IMG/VR virus record: IMGVR_UViG_3300025736_000188
Location: 1-24,921 of that record
Reading direction: 5' to 3' (one strand)
Source of the DNA: a virus
Length of the DNA stretch: 24,921 bases
The translations under genes were made by a program, and so were the position numbers. Below the pieces are notes generated by a model. The model had not been told where the DNA came from, did not search any database, and saw nothing but the letters and a program-made list of their open reading frames with translations. Below are positions 1 to 7,379 of the stretch, one piece after another (the first letter of the stretch is position 1; the number at the start of each line of letters is the position of its first letter).

Positions 1-3000
1 CCACTAGTACATCTAGTACAAGTTCTACATCATCTAGTACGAGTACTAGTACATCAACCTCAACATCAACCTCAACATCATCTACATCAAGTACATTATC
101 TACAAGTAGTAGTACAAGTACAAGTAGTTCTACTTCAACTTCTACAAGCACATCAAGTTCTAGTTCTAGTACATTATCTACTACAAGTTCTACAAGTAGT
201 TCAACTTCAACTACATCTAGTACATCATCTACTCTTTCAACCACATCAACATCTACTAGCACATCTAGTTCAACATCAACTTCTTCATCAACTTCAAGTA
301 CTTTATCAACATCATCAAGTACATCAAGCTCTACTTCAACAAGTTCAACCACATCATCTAGCACTTCAACTAGTAGCACATTATCTACTTCATCAACTAC
401 ATCCTCAACTTCCACAACAACTTCCACTTCAAGTAGTACTTCTACAACAACTTCAACAACTTTAGCTCCAGGAGGAGTTGAATGGATTGACCCAGTTGAA
501 ATTACTCCGGGAAGTGCGAATGCATGGACTGATGTGGATGTATCAAGTCAAGTTTCTGTTGGAACAACAGGAGTAATTTTGCATATTGTTAGAGCTGGAA
601 GTGGGCAACTAGCAGTTGGTTGGAGAAAGAATGGTTCTACAGATAATAGAATAAATGGATTATATGCTAACTCACATTTTTGGTGTAATTGTGGTGTTGA
701 TGCAAATAGAATTCTTGAGTTATATGTAGGAAGCACAACAGATATTGATGTATTTATTGTAGGTTATTTTGACGGAAATGCAACATTTTTTACTAATTCG
801 CCAGATAAATCTTTAAGTTCAACTAGCTCTTGGGAAGATATAAACATTTCTTCTGATACAGGAAGCGAGAGAGCAACAGGAGCAATGTTTGAAGTAATAA
901 CATCTGCAACAGGTCAAAATTGGGGATTTAGAAAAAATGGTTCAACAGACAATAGAACTCTTGATATTGATGACCATGGTGCTGCAATTATTGGAGTTAA
1001 TGGTTCTGAAATACTTGAAGGATATACAACAAGCACAGGATGTGATTTCTTCTTAAATGGATACACCAAACATCTTTCAGTTTTCAATACTAATGCAACA
1101 GATTTGTCTATTGCCACTACTGGTACATGGACAGATTTAAGTGCTTTGCCTTCTGGAGCTACAGGAGGATATATTGAAGTTGTTACTGGTATTTACACAC
1201 AAAATTATGGTTTGCGTAAGAATGGTTCAAGTGAAGATATTGTTAGAGGAGCATCAGGAGAACAACACGCATGGGGAATGGTTGAATGTGATGGAAGTAG
1301 ACTTATTGAAGGAGAAATAAGTAATGTAGGTGTTGATTTCTTCCTTGTTGGATATAGCACTTATGGGGGAGCAACTACAACTACAACATCTACTTCCACA
1401 ACAACATCTACATCTACAACTACAAGCACTTCAAGTTCTACTTCAACATCATCATCCACTTTATCTACAACTTCTTCCACATCATCAACATTATCAACAT
1501 CTTCAACAACTAGTAGTTCAACATCAACTTCAAGTACTTTATCTACTACTAGTTCTACTTCAACTAGCACTTCAACAAGCAGTTCAAGTTCAACTATTTC
1601 AACATCTAGCTCAACATCTACATCAACAAGCACTTCTACTAGCACAAGTACAAGTTCATCAACTTCCACAAGTTCTTCTACTAGCACTTCTTCTTCAACA
1701 TTATCTACAACCAGTACTTTAAGTACAACATCAACATCAACATCTACTTCAAGTAGTTCCTCTACATCAAGTACTCTATCTACAACAAGTTCTACTAGTT
1801 CAACACTTTCAACTAGTTCATCATCTACATCAAGTTCTTCAACAACAACAATCTCACCATATCACTATACAGCAATTGATGATGGAGTAAGACAACCAAC
1901 AATTCCAACTTTAAGTAATTATATACAAACATCAACTGATGCAAAAGAAGAAGCATTTGGATTTGAAAATTCAGGATTAATATCAGAAGCATCACAAGTA
2001 GATATTTGGATATATGGTTACACTTTGAGTACTAGAGTTGATGTATCAATTTACATAGATGGTGGTTGGACTGCTTATGAAGATTTGTCTTTGGGTGGTT
2101 TAGCATCTTGGGTTAGTAAAACATATACAGGAACTTATTCAGTAGCAGATATAGATGCATTAAAAGTAAAATTTAAGCAAATTGGTTCTTTTGCATCAAG
2201 AATATATTCATTATATGCTAAGATAACTTATTGTGGAACAGGAACAACAACAACAAGTAGTACTTCAACTACTACAAGCACTTCTACTAGTTCTTCAACT
2301 TCATCAAGCTCTTCAACTTTGTCTACTACATCATCTACTTCAACAAGTTCTACTTCAAGTTCAAGTTCTTCAACTTCAACCACATCTAGTACTTCTACAT
2401 CTACTTCAACTAGTTCTAGTTCTTCGTCAACTATATCATCATCAACAAGTTCATCTACATCTACTTCAAGTAGTACTTCAACCACTTCATCTAGTACTTC
2501 AACTTCAAGTAGCACTTTATCAACTAGTTCAACGACAACATCTACATCCACTTCAACATCTAGTAGTACAACTTCAAGTTCATTGAGTACTAGTTCTTCA
2601 AGTAGTACTACATCAAGCACATCATCAACTCTCTCTACATCAAGCTCAACATCAACATCTTCATCCACTTCAACTAGTAGTAGTAGCTTATCAACTTCTT
2701 CTAGTTCAACCACATCATCAAGCACTTCAACTTCTACATCAAGTAGTTCTTCCACTAGCACTTCTACAACAACAACAATTAGACCAGGAGAAAACATTAC
2801 AAGTAATATGGTAATTAGTGTTCCTTATGTTGCAGGAGAAGCAATGGAAATGTTCAGAGATTTCACAAATACAGATGCAGAATTACCAGAATTCCAACAA
2901 GAAGTAACATATAGGAGATTTGTATTTACAGAAGACCCAATGACTGGAGATAAAATAAAAGATAACTACACCGATTATACTATTTATGCTACAGTTGATA

Positions 3001-3734
3001 TACTTGAAACAAGTCATTCATTAGTAGAAGCTGGTAAACTACAGATAGGTGATGCAGAGATACATGTTCCTTCAAGAATAAGAAGGAAATCCGACGGAAC
3101 ATTTATTGAAAATGAGTTTAGGCCACAAATTGGAGATTATGTTATTTTTAATAATATCACATATAGACTTGATGTTTTATCTTTCAATATACTAGGACAA
3201 ACAGAAATGTTTGTTAAAGCACATGGTCAAAGAATGAAGGATGAAAGTACTGTCTCAGATGTAACAACTGTTCCATATGTAGCAGGAGAAGTATTAGATT
3301 TGTTTAGAGAATATATTACAACACCAGAATACCAACAAACAATGATTTATCGTCATTTTACACAAACTAATGACCCAATGACAGGAGACTTAGATTTATC
3401 AGTTTATACAGATTACACAATTTATGGAACACTAGATGTAGAGAAAATAGAGAAAATTCTTTTACCAGCTGGAGAATTAAACACAAGTGATGTAATTATT
3501 TGGTTAGATGCAAGATTAAAAACCGAAATAGATGGAACAGCAATATCTCCACAAGTAAGACCAACACTACACGATTATGTAATTTATGATGGAGTAACTT
3601 ATAGAATAGATAAAATTACATTTTATGTTATGGGAACTAATGAGATGTTTGCTAAGATTAGTGGGATGAGATTAAAGAGCAATAACCCTGTTGTAGACTG
3701 GAATCCTAGTTATAATGGAGGCGGATATTCTTAA
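1..3734 (+). CDS. Giant Ser/Thr-rich virion protein: adhesin domains plus two neck (head-closure-like) domains; 5' end outside window
   Basis: The reading frame (codons starting at base 3) is open from the window edge, giving at least 1243 residues; the first ATG at 534 lies inside a domain and is not the true start. Order: Ser/Thr tract (3-461), three ~95-residue beta-rich repeats each carrying a W/Y-G-x-RKNGS core and ending near D-x-F-x-x-GY (462-1370), Ser/Thr tract (1374-1850), one ~130-residue jelly-roll-like domain (1857-2243), Ser/Thr tract (2244-2777), and two tandem ~140-residue domains that both start VPYVAGE. The latter share DPMTGD, DYTIY, an 'EAGKLQIGDA'-type segment and a final D-Y-V-I-x-x-x-x-x-TYR strand, the layout of phage head-closure/stopper proteins, and the next genes are neck and tail genes. 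I infer a neck-anchored, probably glycosylated fibre or whisker. The neck assignment is moderately sure; the binding role of the repeats is inferred. Confidence 0.7.
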   Translation, partial: TSTSSTSSTSSSTSTSTSTSTSTSTSSTSSTLSTSSSTSTSSSTSTSTSTSSSSSSTLSTTSSTSSSTSTTSSTSSTLSTTSTSTSTSSSTSTSSSTSSTLSTSSSTSSSTSTSSTTSSSTSTSSTLSTSSTTSSTSTTTSTSSSTSTTTSTTLAPGGVEWIDPVEITPGSANAWTDVDVSSQVSVGTTGVILHIVRAGSGQLAVGWRKNGSTDNRINGLYANSHFWCNCGVDANRILELYVGSTTDIDVFIVGYFDGNATFFTNSPDKSLSSTSSWEDINISSDTGSERATGAMFEVITSATGQNWGFRKNGSTDNRTLDIDDHGAAIIGVNGSEILEGYTTSTGCDFFLNGYTKHLSVFNTNATDLSIATTGTWTDLSALPSGATGGYIEVVTGIYTQNYGLRKNGSSEDIVRGASGEQHAWGMVECDGSRLIEGEISNVGVDFFLVGYSTYGGATTTTTSTSTTTSTSTTTSTSSSTSTSSSTLSTTSSTSSTLSTSSTTSSSTSTSSTLSTTSSTSTSTSTSSSSSTISTSSSTSTSTSTSTSTSTSSSTSTSSSTSTSSSTLSTTSTLSTTSTSTSTSSSSSTSSTLSTTSSTSSTLSTSSSSTSSSSTTTISPYHYTAIDDGVRQPTIPTLSNYIQTSTDAKEEAFGFENSGLISEASQVDIWIYGYTLSTRVDVSIYIDGGWTAYEDLSLGGLASWVSKTYTGTYSVADIDALKVKFKQIGSFASRIYSLYAKITYCGTGTTTTSSTSTTTSTSTSSSTSSSSSTLSTTSSTSTSSTSSSSSSTSTTSSTSTSTSTSSSSSSTISSSTSSSTSTSSSTSTTSSSTSTSSSTLSTSSTTTSTSTSTSSSTTSSSLSTSSSSSTTSSTSSTLSTSSSTSTSSSTSTSSSSLSTSSSSTTSSSTSTSTSSSSSTSTSTTTTIRPGENITSNMVISVPYVAGEAMEMFRDFTNTDAELPEFQQEVTYRRFVFTEDPMTGDKIKDNYTDYTIYATVDILETSHSLVEAGKLQIGDAEIHVPSRIRRKSDGTFIENEFRPQIGDYVIFNNITYRLDVLSFNILGQTEMFVKAHGQRMKDESTVSDVTTVPYVAGEVLDLFREYITTPEYQQTMIYRHFTQTNDPMTGDLDLSVYTDYTIYGTLDVEKIEKILLPAGELNTSDVIIWLDARLKTEIDGTAISPQVRPTLHDYVIYDGVTYRIDKITFYVMGTNEMFAKISGMRLKSNNPVVDWNPSYNGGGYS
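3..461 (+). repeat. Ser/Thr low-complexity tract A
   Basis: This tract encodes about 153 residues that are almost only Ser and Thr, with an occasional Leu in TLST patterns. Serine and threonine codons are freely mixed (TCA, TCT, AGT, AGC, ACA, ACT), so selection appears to act on the protein and not on an exact DNA repeat. It leaves through a TTLAPG hinge into the first adhesin domain. Confidence 0.95.
1374..1850 (+). repeat. Ser/Thr low-complexity tract B
   Basis: About 159 residues of Ser/Thr with rare Leu and Ile link the three-repeat adhesin block to the jelly-roll-like domain. The tract exits through TTTISP. Antisense and shifted open frames here (Gln/Leu-rich or Val/Glu-rich) are by-products of the biased composition. 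Confidence 0.95.
2244..2777 (+). repeat. Ser/Thr low-complexity tract C
   Basis: About 178 Ser/Thr residues separate the jelly-roll-like domain from the two neck-like domains. The tract exits through TTTTIRPG, the same kind of TTT-[LI]-x-P hinge as tracts A and B and as the short tract at the start of the tail hub gene (9610-9663). Confidence 0.95.
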
Positions 3735-3749
3735 ATTACATTTAAATAT
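3734..3749 (+). promoter_or_regulatory. Putative archaeal BRE/TATA promoter for the tail genes
   Basis: AATTACATTTAAATAT lies just after the stop of the giant protein. The same 16 bases recur at 14085-14100, ahead of the holin-like genes. TTTAAATA fits an archaeal TATA box, and a start site about 25 nt downstream would give a leader of roughly 55-60 nt before the gene at 3831. That gene lacks a strong ribosome binding site (only GGAAG at 3819-3823). Confidence 0.45.
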
Positions 3750-3830
3750 AACAAAAAGGTATAAATAATTAAGTGCTATGGTCAAGCGACACTAAGTAGC
3801 ATGTAAAGTCTTTCAAGCGGAAGCGATATA

Positions 3831-4487
3831 ATGGCAACAACAAACTTTACCCGAGTACAAGAAGAGTTAGAAGTGTTTTTTAGGAACAACGATATAGTTA
3901 CCACTACCGAAAGGAATGCAACAACAACCACTAATACACTTACTTCTACAGGAGCAACAACATTTACGCTTTCAAACACCTCTGGAGTTAGAAATATTAG
4001 ATATGTTACAGTAGCAGGTGCAACACAAACTATGTATAGAGATTTAACTCCATCATATACTGCTGGAACAATAACATTTACTACTGCTTCTGCAACAGGA
4101 ACATCTGTTGCAATAAATTATGATAGAGCTTCAAGTGACAAGATTTTTGGTGATTTACCAATGGTAGAAATAGATAGGTTAAATTATCCTAGATTAATGA
4201 TTAAAATCTTAAATGGAGTAACCAAAGAATTTGCTTTAGGTGGAGAGACAAATATTACAGATTATTTAATTACTGCTCAAATGTGGTCTACATCAATAAG
4301 AAGACTAAATACTGGAACAGATGAAATAAGAAATGTTGTTTTAAACAACAAAAAAGAGTTTTATTATTTGCCTTTTGTTACGATAAGTCACATGGGAGCA
4401 ATGCAAGAAGATTATACAAGAAACGATAAAATTTATACTAGAGCAATTGATTTAACTGGCAGATTTGTTATTGAGAGGAAAACATGA
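3831..4487 (+). CDS. Probable tail terminator/neck-type protein with inserted beta domain
   Basis: The protein has 218 residues. Residues 1-23 and ~101-218 form an alpha/beta body; residues ~24-100 are a Thr-rich beta-sandwich insert (TTFTLS, VTVAG, ITFT, AINY) of a type often found inserted in virion proteins. The start is fixed because TAA lies in frame shortly upstream. It overlaps the next gene by an ATGA junction (4484-4487), so the two are probably translationally coupled. Position between the neck-like domains and the HK97 gp10-like gene suggests a tail terminator or tail-completion role. I do not recognise a diagnostic motif in the body, so the function rests mainly on gene order and could be another connector component. 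Confidence 0.45.
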   Translation: MATTNFTRVQEELEVFFRNNDIVTTTERNATTTTNTLTSTGATTFTLSNTSGVRNIRYVTVAGATQTMYRDLTPSYTAGTITFTTASATGTSVAINYDRASSDKIFGDLPMVEIDRLNYPRLMIKILNGVTKEFALGGETNITDYLITAQMWSTSIRRLNTGTDEIRNVVLNNKKEFYYLPFVTISHMGAMQEDYTRNDKIYTRAIDLTGRFVIERKT

Positions 4488-4897
4488 CACAAGAATTTGG
4501 AGTAGAGGCATTAAAGCAAATAATGTTAGGTAAAGGAATGTTATATGACATGGCTATAATGAACCGAGCACTTGCAAAGCATTACTGTCCAGTTAAAAAA
4601 GGACCTTTAAGAGATTCAATAAATTATTTGATTGATGAAGATAAAATGGTGATTACAGTTGGAAGCGATTTATCATATTCAGAATATGTGGAAAAAGGCA
4701 CACGTCAAATGGAAAGAGCACATGGGAAACATGACCCAAAAAACCCAGTAACAGATTGGGAAGCAAAACGAAAAACGGGAAAAAATATTTATGCCCAAAT
4801 GCCTTTCTTGAAACCTGCTGCATTTGAAACACAACAAAATATGGAGTATTTTATTCCAAAGAAAACAAAAATGAAAGTTAAATTAATAGTGAGATAG
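4484..4897 (+). CDS. HK97 gp10-like tail completion protein
   Basis: The 137-residue protein matches the HK97 gp10-like neck/tail-completion family in length and layout: an N-terminal helix rich in K/R (ALAKHYCPVKKG), PLRDSI, a central SYSEYVEKGTR segment that corresponds to the family's typical Y-A-x-x-V-E-x-G-T, and a late PFLKPA motif. In siphoviruses such proteins sit between the head connector and the tail tube. The start overlaps the previous stop (ATGA), which points to coupled translation. The gene is followed after 5 nt by a homing endonuclease inserted between it and the tail tube gene. Confidence is high for the family and good for the role. Confidence 0.75.
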   Translation: MTQEFGVEALKQIMLGKGMLYDMAIMNRALAKHYCPVKKGPLRDSINYLIDEDKMVITVGSDLSYSEYVEKGTRQMERAHGKHDPKNPVTDWEAKRKTGKNIYAQMPFLKPAAFETQQNMEYFIPKKTKMKVKLIVR

Positions 4898-4902
4898 TTT
4901 TT

Positions 4903-5823
4903 ATGAAAGATAGATATATGCATTTACACGCTCGGAAAGGCAAAAGCTATGAAGAAATATATGGAGTTGAAAAATCTTTAGAGATAAAGGAAAAGCAAAG
5001 ACTTGACAAAGAAAAAAATAATAATTATAAAGGGCAAAAACATTCAGAAGAATCAATAAGTAAAATGAAAGAAACAAAAAGACAGAAAGTATTAGATGGT
5101 TGGAATTATCCAACAAAAGGAAAAAACTATGAAAAACTTTATGGTGTTGATGAAGCAGTTAAAAGAAAGGAAAAATTAAGGATTTCTCATATAGGACAAA
5201 AAAGTAATAAAAAAGGGAAAAGTTTTGAAGAAATATATGGTGGAAAGAAATCAAAGAAATTAAAAAATAGAATAAAAAAAACTTTAAAAATAAAACATAA
5301 AAATGGAGAACTACAATGCCCCGAATGGATGAAAGAAAAAGGAAGAACCCCATGGAATAAAGGAAAAATTGGAGTGTATAAACTTACAGAAGAAACAAAA
5401 AATAAAATTAGTGATTCGTTAACAGGTAGAGAAGTGTCAAAAGAAACTAGAAAGAAACTATCTGAAAGCAATATTAGAAATGGACATGTTGGCATATGGC
5501 ATCCAAAGTTTAAATCAGGTTATTATAACTCAAAAAATAATGGTAAAGTGTGGCATCGTTCTGGATGGGAATTATCTACAATGAAATATTTTGATAAAAA
5601 TGATATAAGTTGGATTTACGAAACAAATAAAAATAAATTTTACATTTCTACAATTAATAAATATTACATGAACGATTTTTATCTTCCAAATGAAGATAAG
5701 TATATTCAGGTAAAGGGTTATTTGAAACCAGATGACAAGTTTTTTCTATTCAAAGATGAATACAAAGATTTGCATTGTGAATTGTGGAATTATGAAACAT
5801 TAAAAAACAAAGGAATTTTATAG
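4903..5823 (+). CDS. Free-standing homing endonuclease: NUMOD3 repeats plus PD-(D/E)XK-like nuclease
   Basis: The protein has 306 very basic residues. Residues ~11-30, 71-90 and 105-122 repeat the pattern GK-[SN]-[YF]-EE-[IL]-YG. NUMOD3-type DNA-binding motifs follow (HSEESISKMKE near 47-57; TPWNKGKIG and LTEETKNKIS near 149-170; SKETRKKLSE near 179-188). The C-terminal ~90 residues look like a Vsr/EDxHD-type nuclease: RSGWE (219-223), NDFYLP (D258) and IQVKGY (K271). Homing endonucleases of this build cut a cognate site and spread by gene conversion. It interrupts the tail operon, has almost no ribosome binding site, and uses longer A-rich coding runs than its neighbours, all consistent with recent insertion. 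ATG 4903 and ATG 4918 are both possible starts. Confidence 0.8.
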   Translation: MKDRYMHLHARKGKSYEEIYGVEKSLEIKEKQRLDKEKNNNYKGQKHSEESISKMKETKRQKVLDGWNYPTKGKNYEKLYGVDEAVKRKEKLRISHIGQKSNKKGKSFEEIYGGKKSKKLKNRIKKTLKIKHKNGELQCPEWMKEKGRTPWNKGKIGVYKLTEETKNKISDSLTGREVSKETRKKLSESNIRNGHVGIWHPKFKSGYYNSKNNGKVWHRSGWELSTMKYFDKNDISWIYETNKNKFYISTINKYYMNDFYLPNEDKYIQVKGYLKPDDKFFLFKDEYKDLHCELWNYETLKNKGIL

Positions 5824-5835
5824 GAGGTAATATTC

Positions 5836-6801
5836 ATGGCATTTGTAAGCGTAGCAAAAGGAGTTGATGCGACTTCGCTCTATGGAGATGAAGAATCTGC
5901 GTATGGAACAGCTGGTTCAACTATAACAACTCCATTTGGAAATGGTGCATCGGTTCATGTAGGGTTAAATAACAACACAGAACGATTATTTGCACTTGGT
6001 GACAGAAACGCACAGAAGTTAGTAACAAAGAAATTAGATGTATCTTGGGACACAAACTTTTCTCTAGGTAATGCATACTTTTTGAAATGGGTTATGGGAA
6101 CAATAAGTTCTTCGAGCGGAAGTGGTCCATATATTAGAACATACGGAGAAGCAAACACTCTTCCAAGTATGACAATACAAAATGCATTTAATCTTGACAC
6201 AGATAGTTTCCACTCAATTTTAGGAGCAAAAGTTAATTCTTTGACTTTAAATTGTAATGCTGGAGAAATTGCAACTGCAAGAATGGAAGGATTCGCACAA
6301 AAGATGGTAAAGACTTCAACTCTTGGAACAACTGATTCAGGAGACGATGAAGACCCATTAATTTTTAGTGGTGCATCAGTAAGAATGGGTTCAACAACAG
6401 GATTAGATGTTCAAAGTTTAGAGATTTCTATTGGAAACAATCTTGAAATGTTGTATGGACTTGGAAGCAGATTTGCTACAAAAGCAGTAGCAAAAAATGT
6501 AGAGTATTCATTTAGAATAAGTGAAGCATATGAAGATGACACATTACAGCTAGACAACTTCCTTGGTAGTGACACACAATCAGTAACAGCACCAGCAAAT
6601 CTTGCAACATTAATAGCAACATTTACTAATGGTCTTTCAAGTACAAATACAAGAGAGTTAGTAGTAACATTCGCCAATGTACAACTACCAACATATGACT
6701 ATACAATGGACATAAATGAGATAATTAAAGAAGACACAACATATTGGGCATTAGATTGTAGTGGTTTTAAATATACAAACAACTCAACACTAAACCCATA
6801 A
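5836..6801 (+). CDS. Major tail tube protein
   Basis: The 321-residue protein follows a strong GGAGGT site. It is rich in beta-strand sequence, with segments typical of siphovirus tail tube proteins: an N-terminal region of the type YGDEESAYGT, a central VNSLTLNCNAGEIATARMEGFA strand pair and a late VVTFANVQLP. It sits directly before the paired chaperones and the tape measure gene, the standard place for the tube gene. Hundreds of copies would polymerise into hexameric rings around the tape measure. It is longer than the minimal ~150-250 residue tube proteins, so it may carry an extra surface domain. No cleavage or membrane signal is visible. Confidence 0.82.
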   Translation: MAFVSVAKGVDATSLYGDEESAYGTAGSTITTPFGNGASVHVGLNNNTERLFALGDRNAQKLVTKKLDVSWDTNFSLGNAYFLKWVMGTISSSSGSGPYIRTYGEANTLPSMTIQNAFNLDTDSFHSILGAKVNSLTLNCNAGEIATARMEGFAQKMVKTSTLGTTDSGDDEDPLIFSGASVRMGSTTGLDVQSLEISIGNNLEMLYGLGSRFATKAVAKNVEYSFRISEAYEDDTLQLDNFLGSDTQSVTAPANLATLIATFTNGLSSTNTRELVVTFANVQLPTYDYTMDINEIIKEDTTYWALDCSGFKYTNNSTLNP

Positions 6802-6825
6802 AATAAATAATGGAGGTGCAATGCA

Positions 6826-7191
6826 ATGCAAATAAAAACAAAGGTATTAGAAATACCAAAAGAGTTTATGGAGCCAGAATGGCAAACAACTAAGGTAAAA
6901 ATTAGAAAATGGAATATGCAGATAAGAAATGAAATAATTGACCAAGTAACAGACTTTCAAGCAGAAAGCGGAAAAGGAAAACCAGTAAAAACCAAACTAC
7001 AAGGTGGATTTAGTCAGCTTTTAATCATTACAAAATGTATCACAGAAGCTCCTTGGAAAGTAGGAAACGTATCAGATGTAGGAGAACTAAACCCAGAAAT
7101 TGGAGATTGGTTGTATGGAGAAATAACAGATTTCAACAGTGGAGGGGTAAAAAACCCTCAAGACTTGGCAGAATCCTCAGCGGAAAAATGA
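6826..7191 (+). CDS. Tail assembly chaperone, first frame (gpG-like)
   Basis: The 121-residue protein is placed between tail tube and tape measure genes, where tail assembly chaperones are found in nearly all long-tailed phages. The ribosome binding site GGAGGTG (6812-6818) decides for ATG 6826 over ATG 6821 by spacing. Sequence features are modest: a small, charged alpha/beta protein with QLLIITKCITEAPW in the middle. It ends in AAAAATGA, overlapping the start of the next gene by four bases in the -1 frame. By analogy with lambda gpG/gpGT it would bind the tape measure protein and recruit tube subunits; this is inferred from position and the overlapping partner. Confidence 0.7.
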   Translation: MQIKTKVLEIPKEFMEPEWQTTKVKIRKWNMQIRNEIIDQVTDFQAESGKGKPVKTKLQGGFSQLLIITKCITEAPWKVGNVSDVGELNPEIGDWLYGEITDFNSGGVKNPQDLAESSAEK

Positions 7192-7379
7192 TTGGAACAG
7201 AACAAGAACAAGATTATGTGGTTTTGTTTAGAATGGCAAAATTAGGGTTCTCGCCAAATGAAGCAAGAGAAATAGACTTGGACATAGTTCAAGCATTTGT
7301 ACATTTGCAGGCAGCAGATGAAAAACAACGTTGGGAGAAATGGATAAAAATATTTTCAAAAATGTTCGGTGGTAAATAA
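7188..7379 (+). CDS. Tail assembly chaperone, second frame (gpT-like)
   Basis: This is a 63-residue helical protein with start ATG at 7188, inside the ATGA overlap with the previous gene. The same frame is open back to 7035, so it could also be reached by -1 ribosomal slippage on the GGAAAAA run (7182-7188). The sequence (FRMAKLGFSPNEAREIDLD, then FVHLQAADEKQRW) resembles the second tail chaperone component of Gram-positive phages. It overlaps the tape measure start by one base (TAATG). The short size and location support the role; whether it is made alone or as a fusion cannot be told from sequence. Confidence 0.65.
   Translation: MIGTEQEQDYVVLFRMAKLGFSPNEAREIDLDIVQAFVHLQAADEKQRWEKWIKIFSKMFGGK

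Noticed and set aside
1330-2797. Long antisense and shifted frames over the Ser/Thr tracts (Val/Glu/Asp-rich or Gln/Leu-rich)
   Set aside because: They are by-products of repeated Ser/Thr codons and lack start signals.
3735-3830. tRNA or structured RNA in the gap before 3831
   Set aside because: No cloverleaf or long stem can be drawn; only a short direct repeat TCAAGCG (3782-3788, 3812-3818) is seen.
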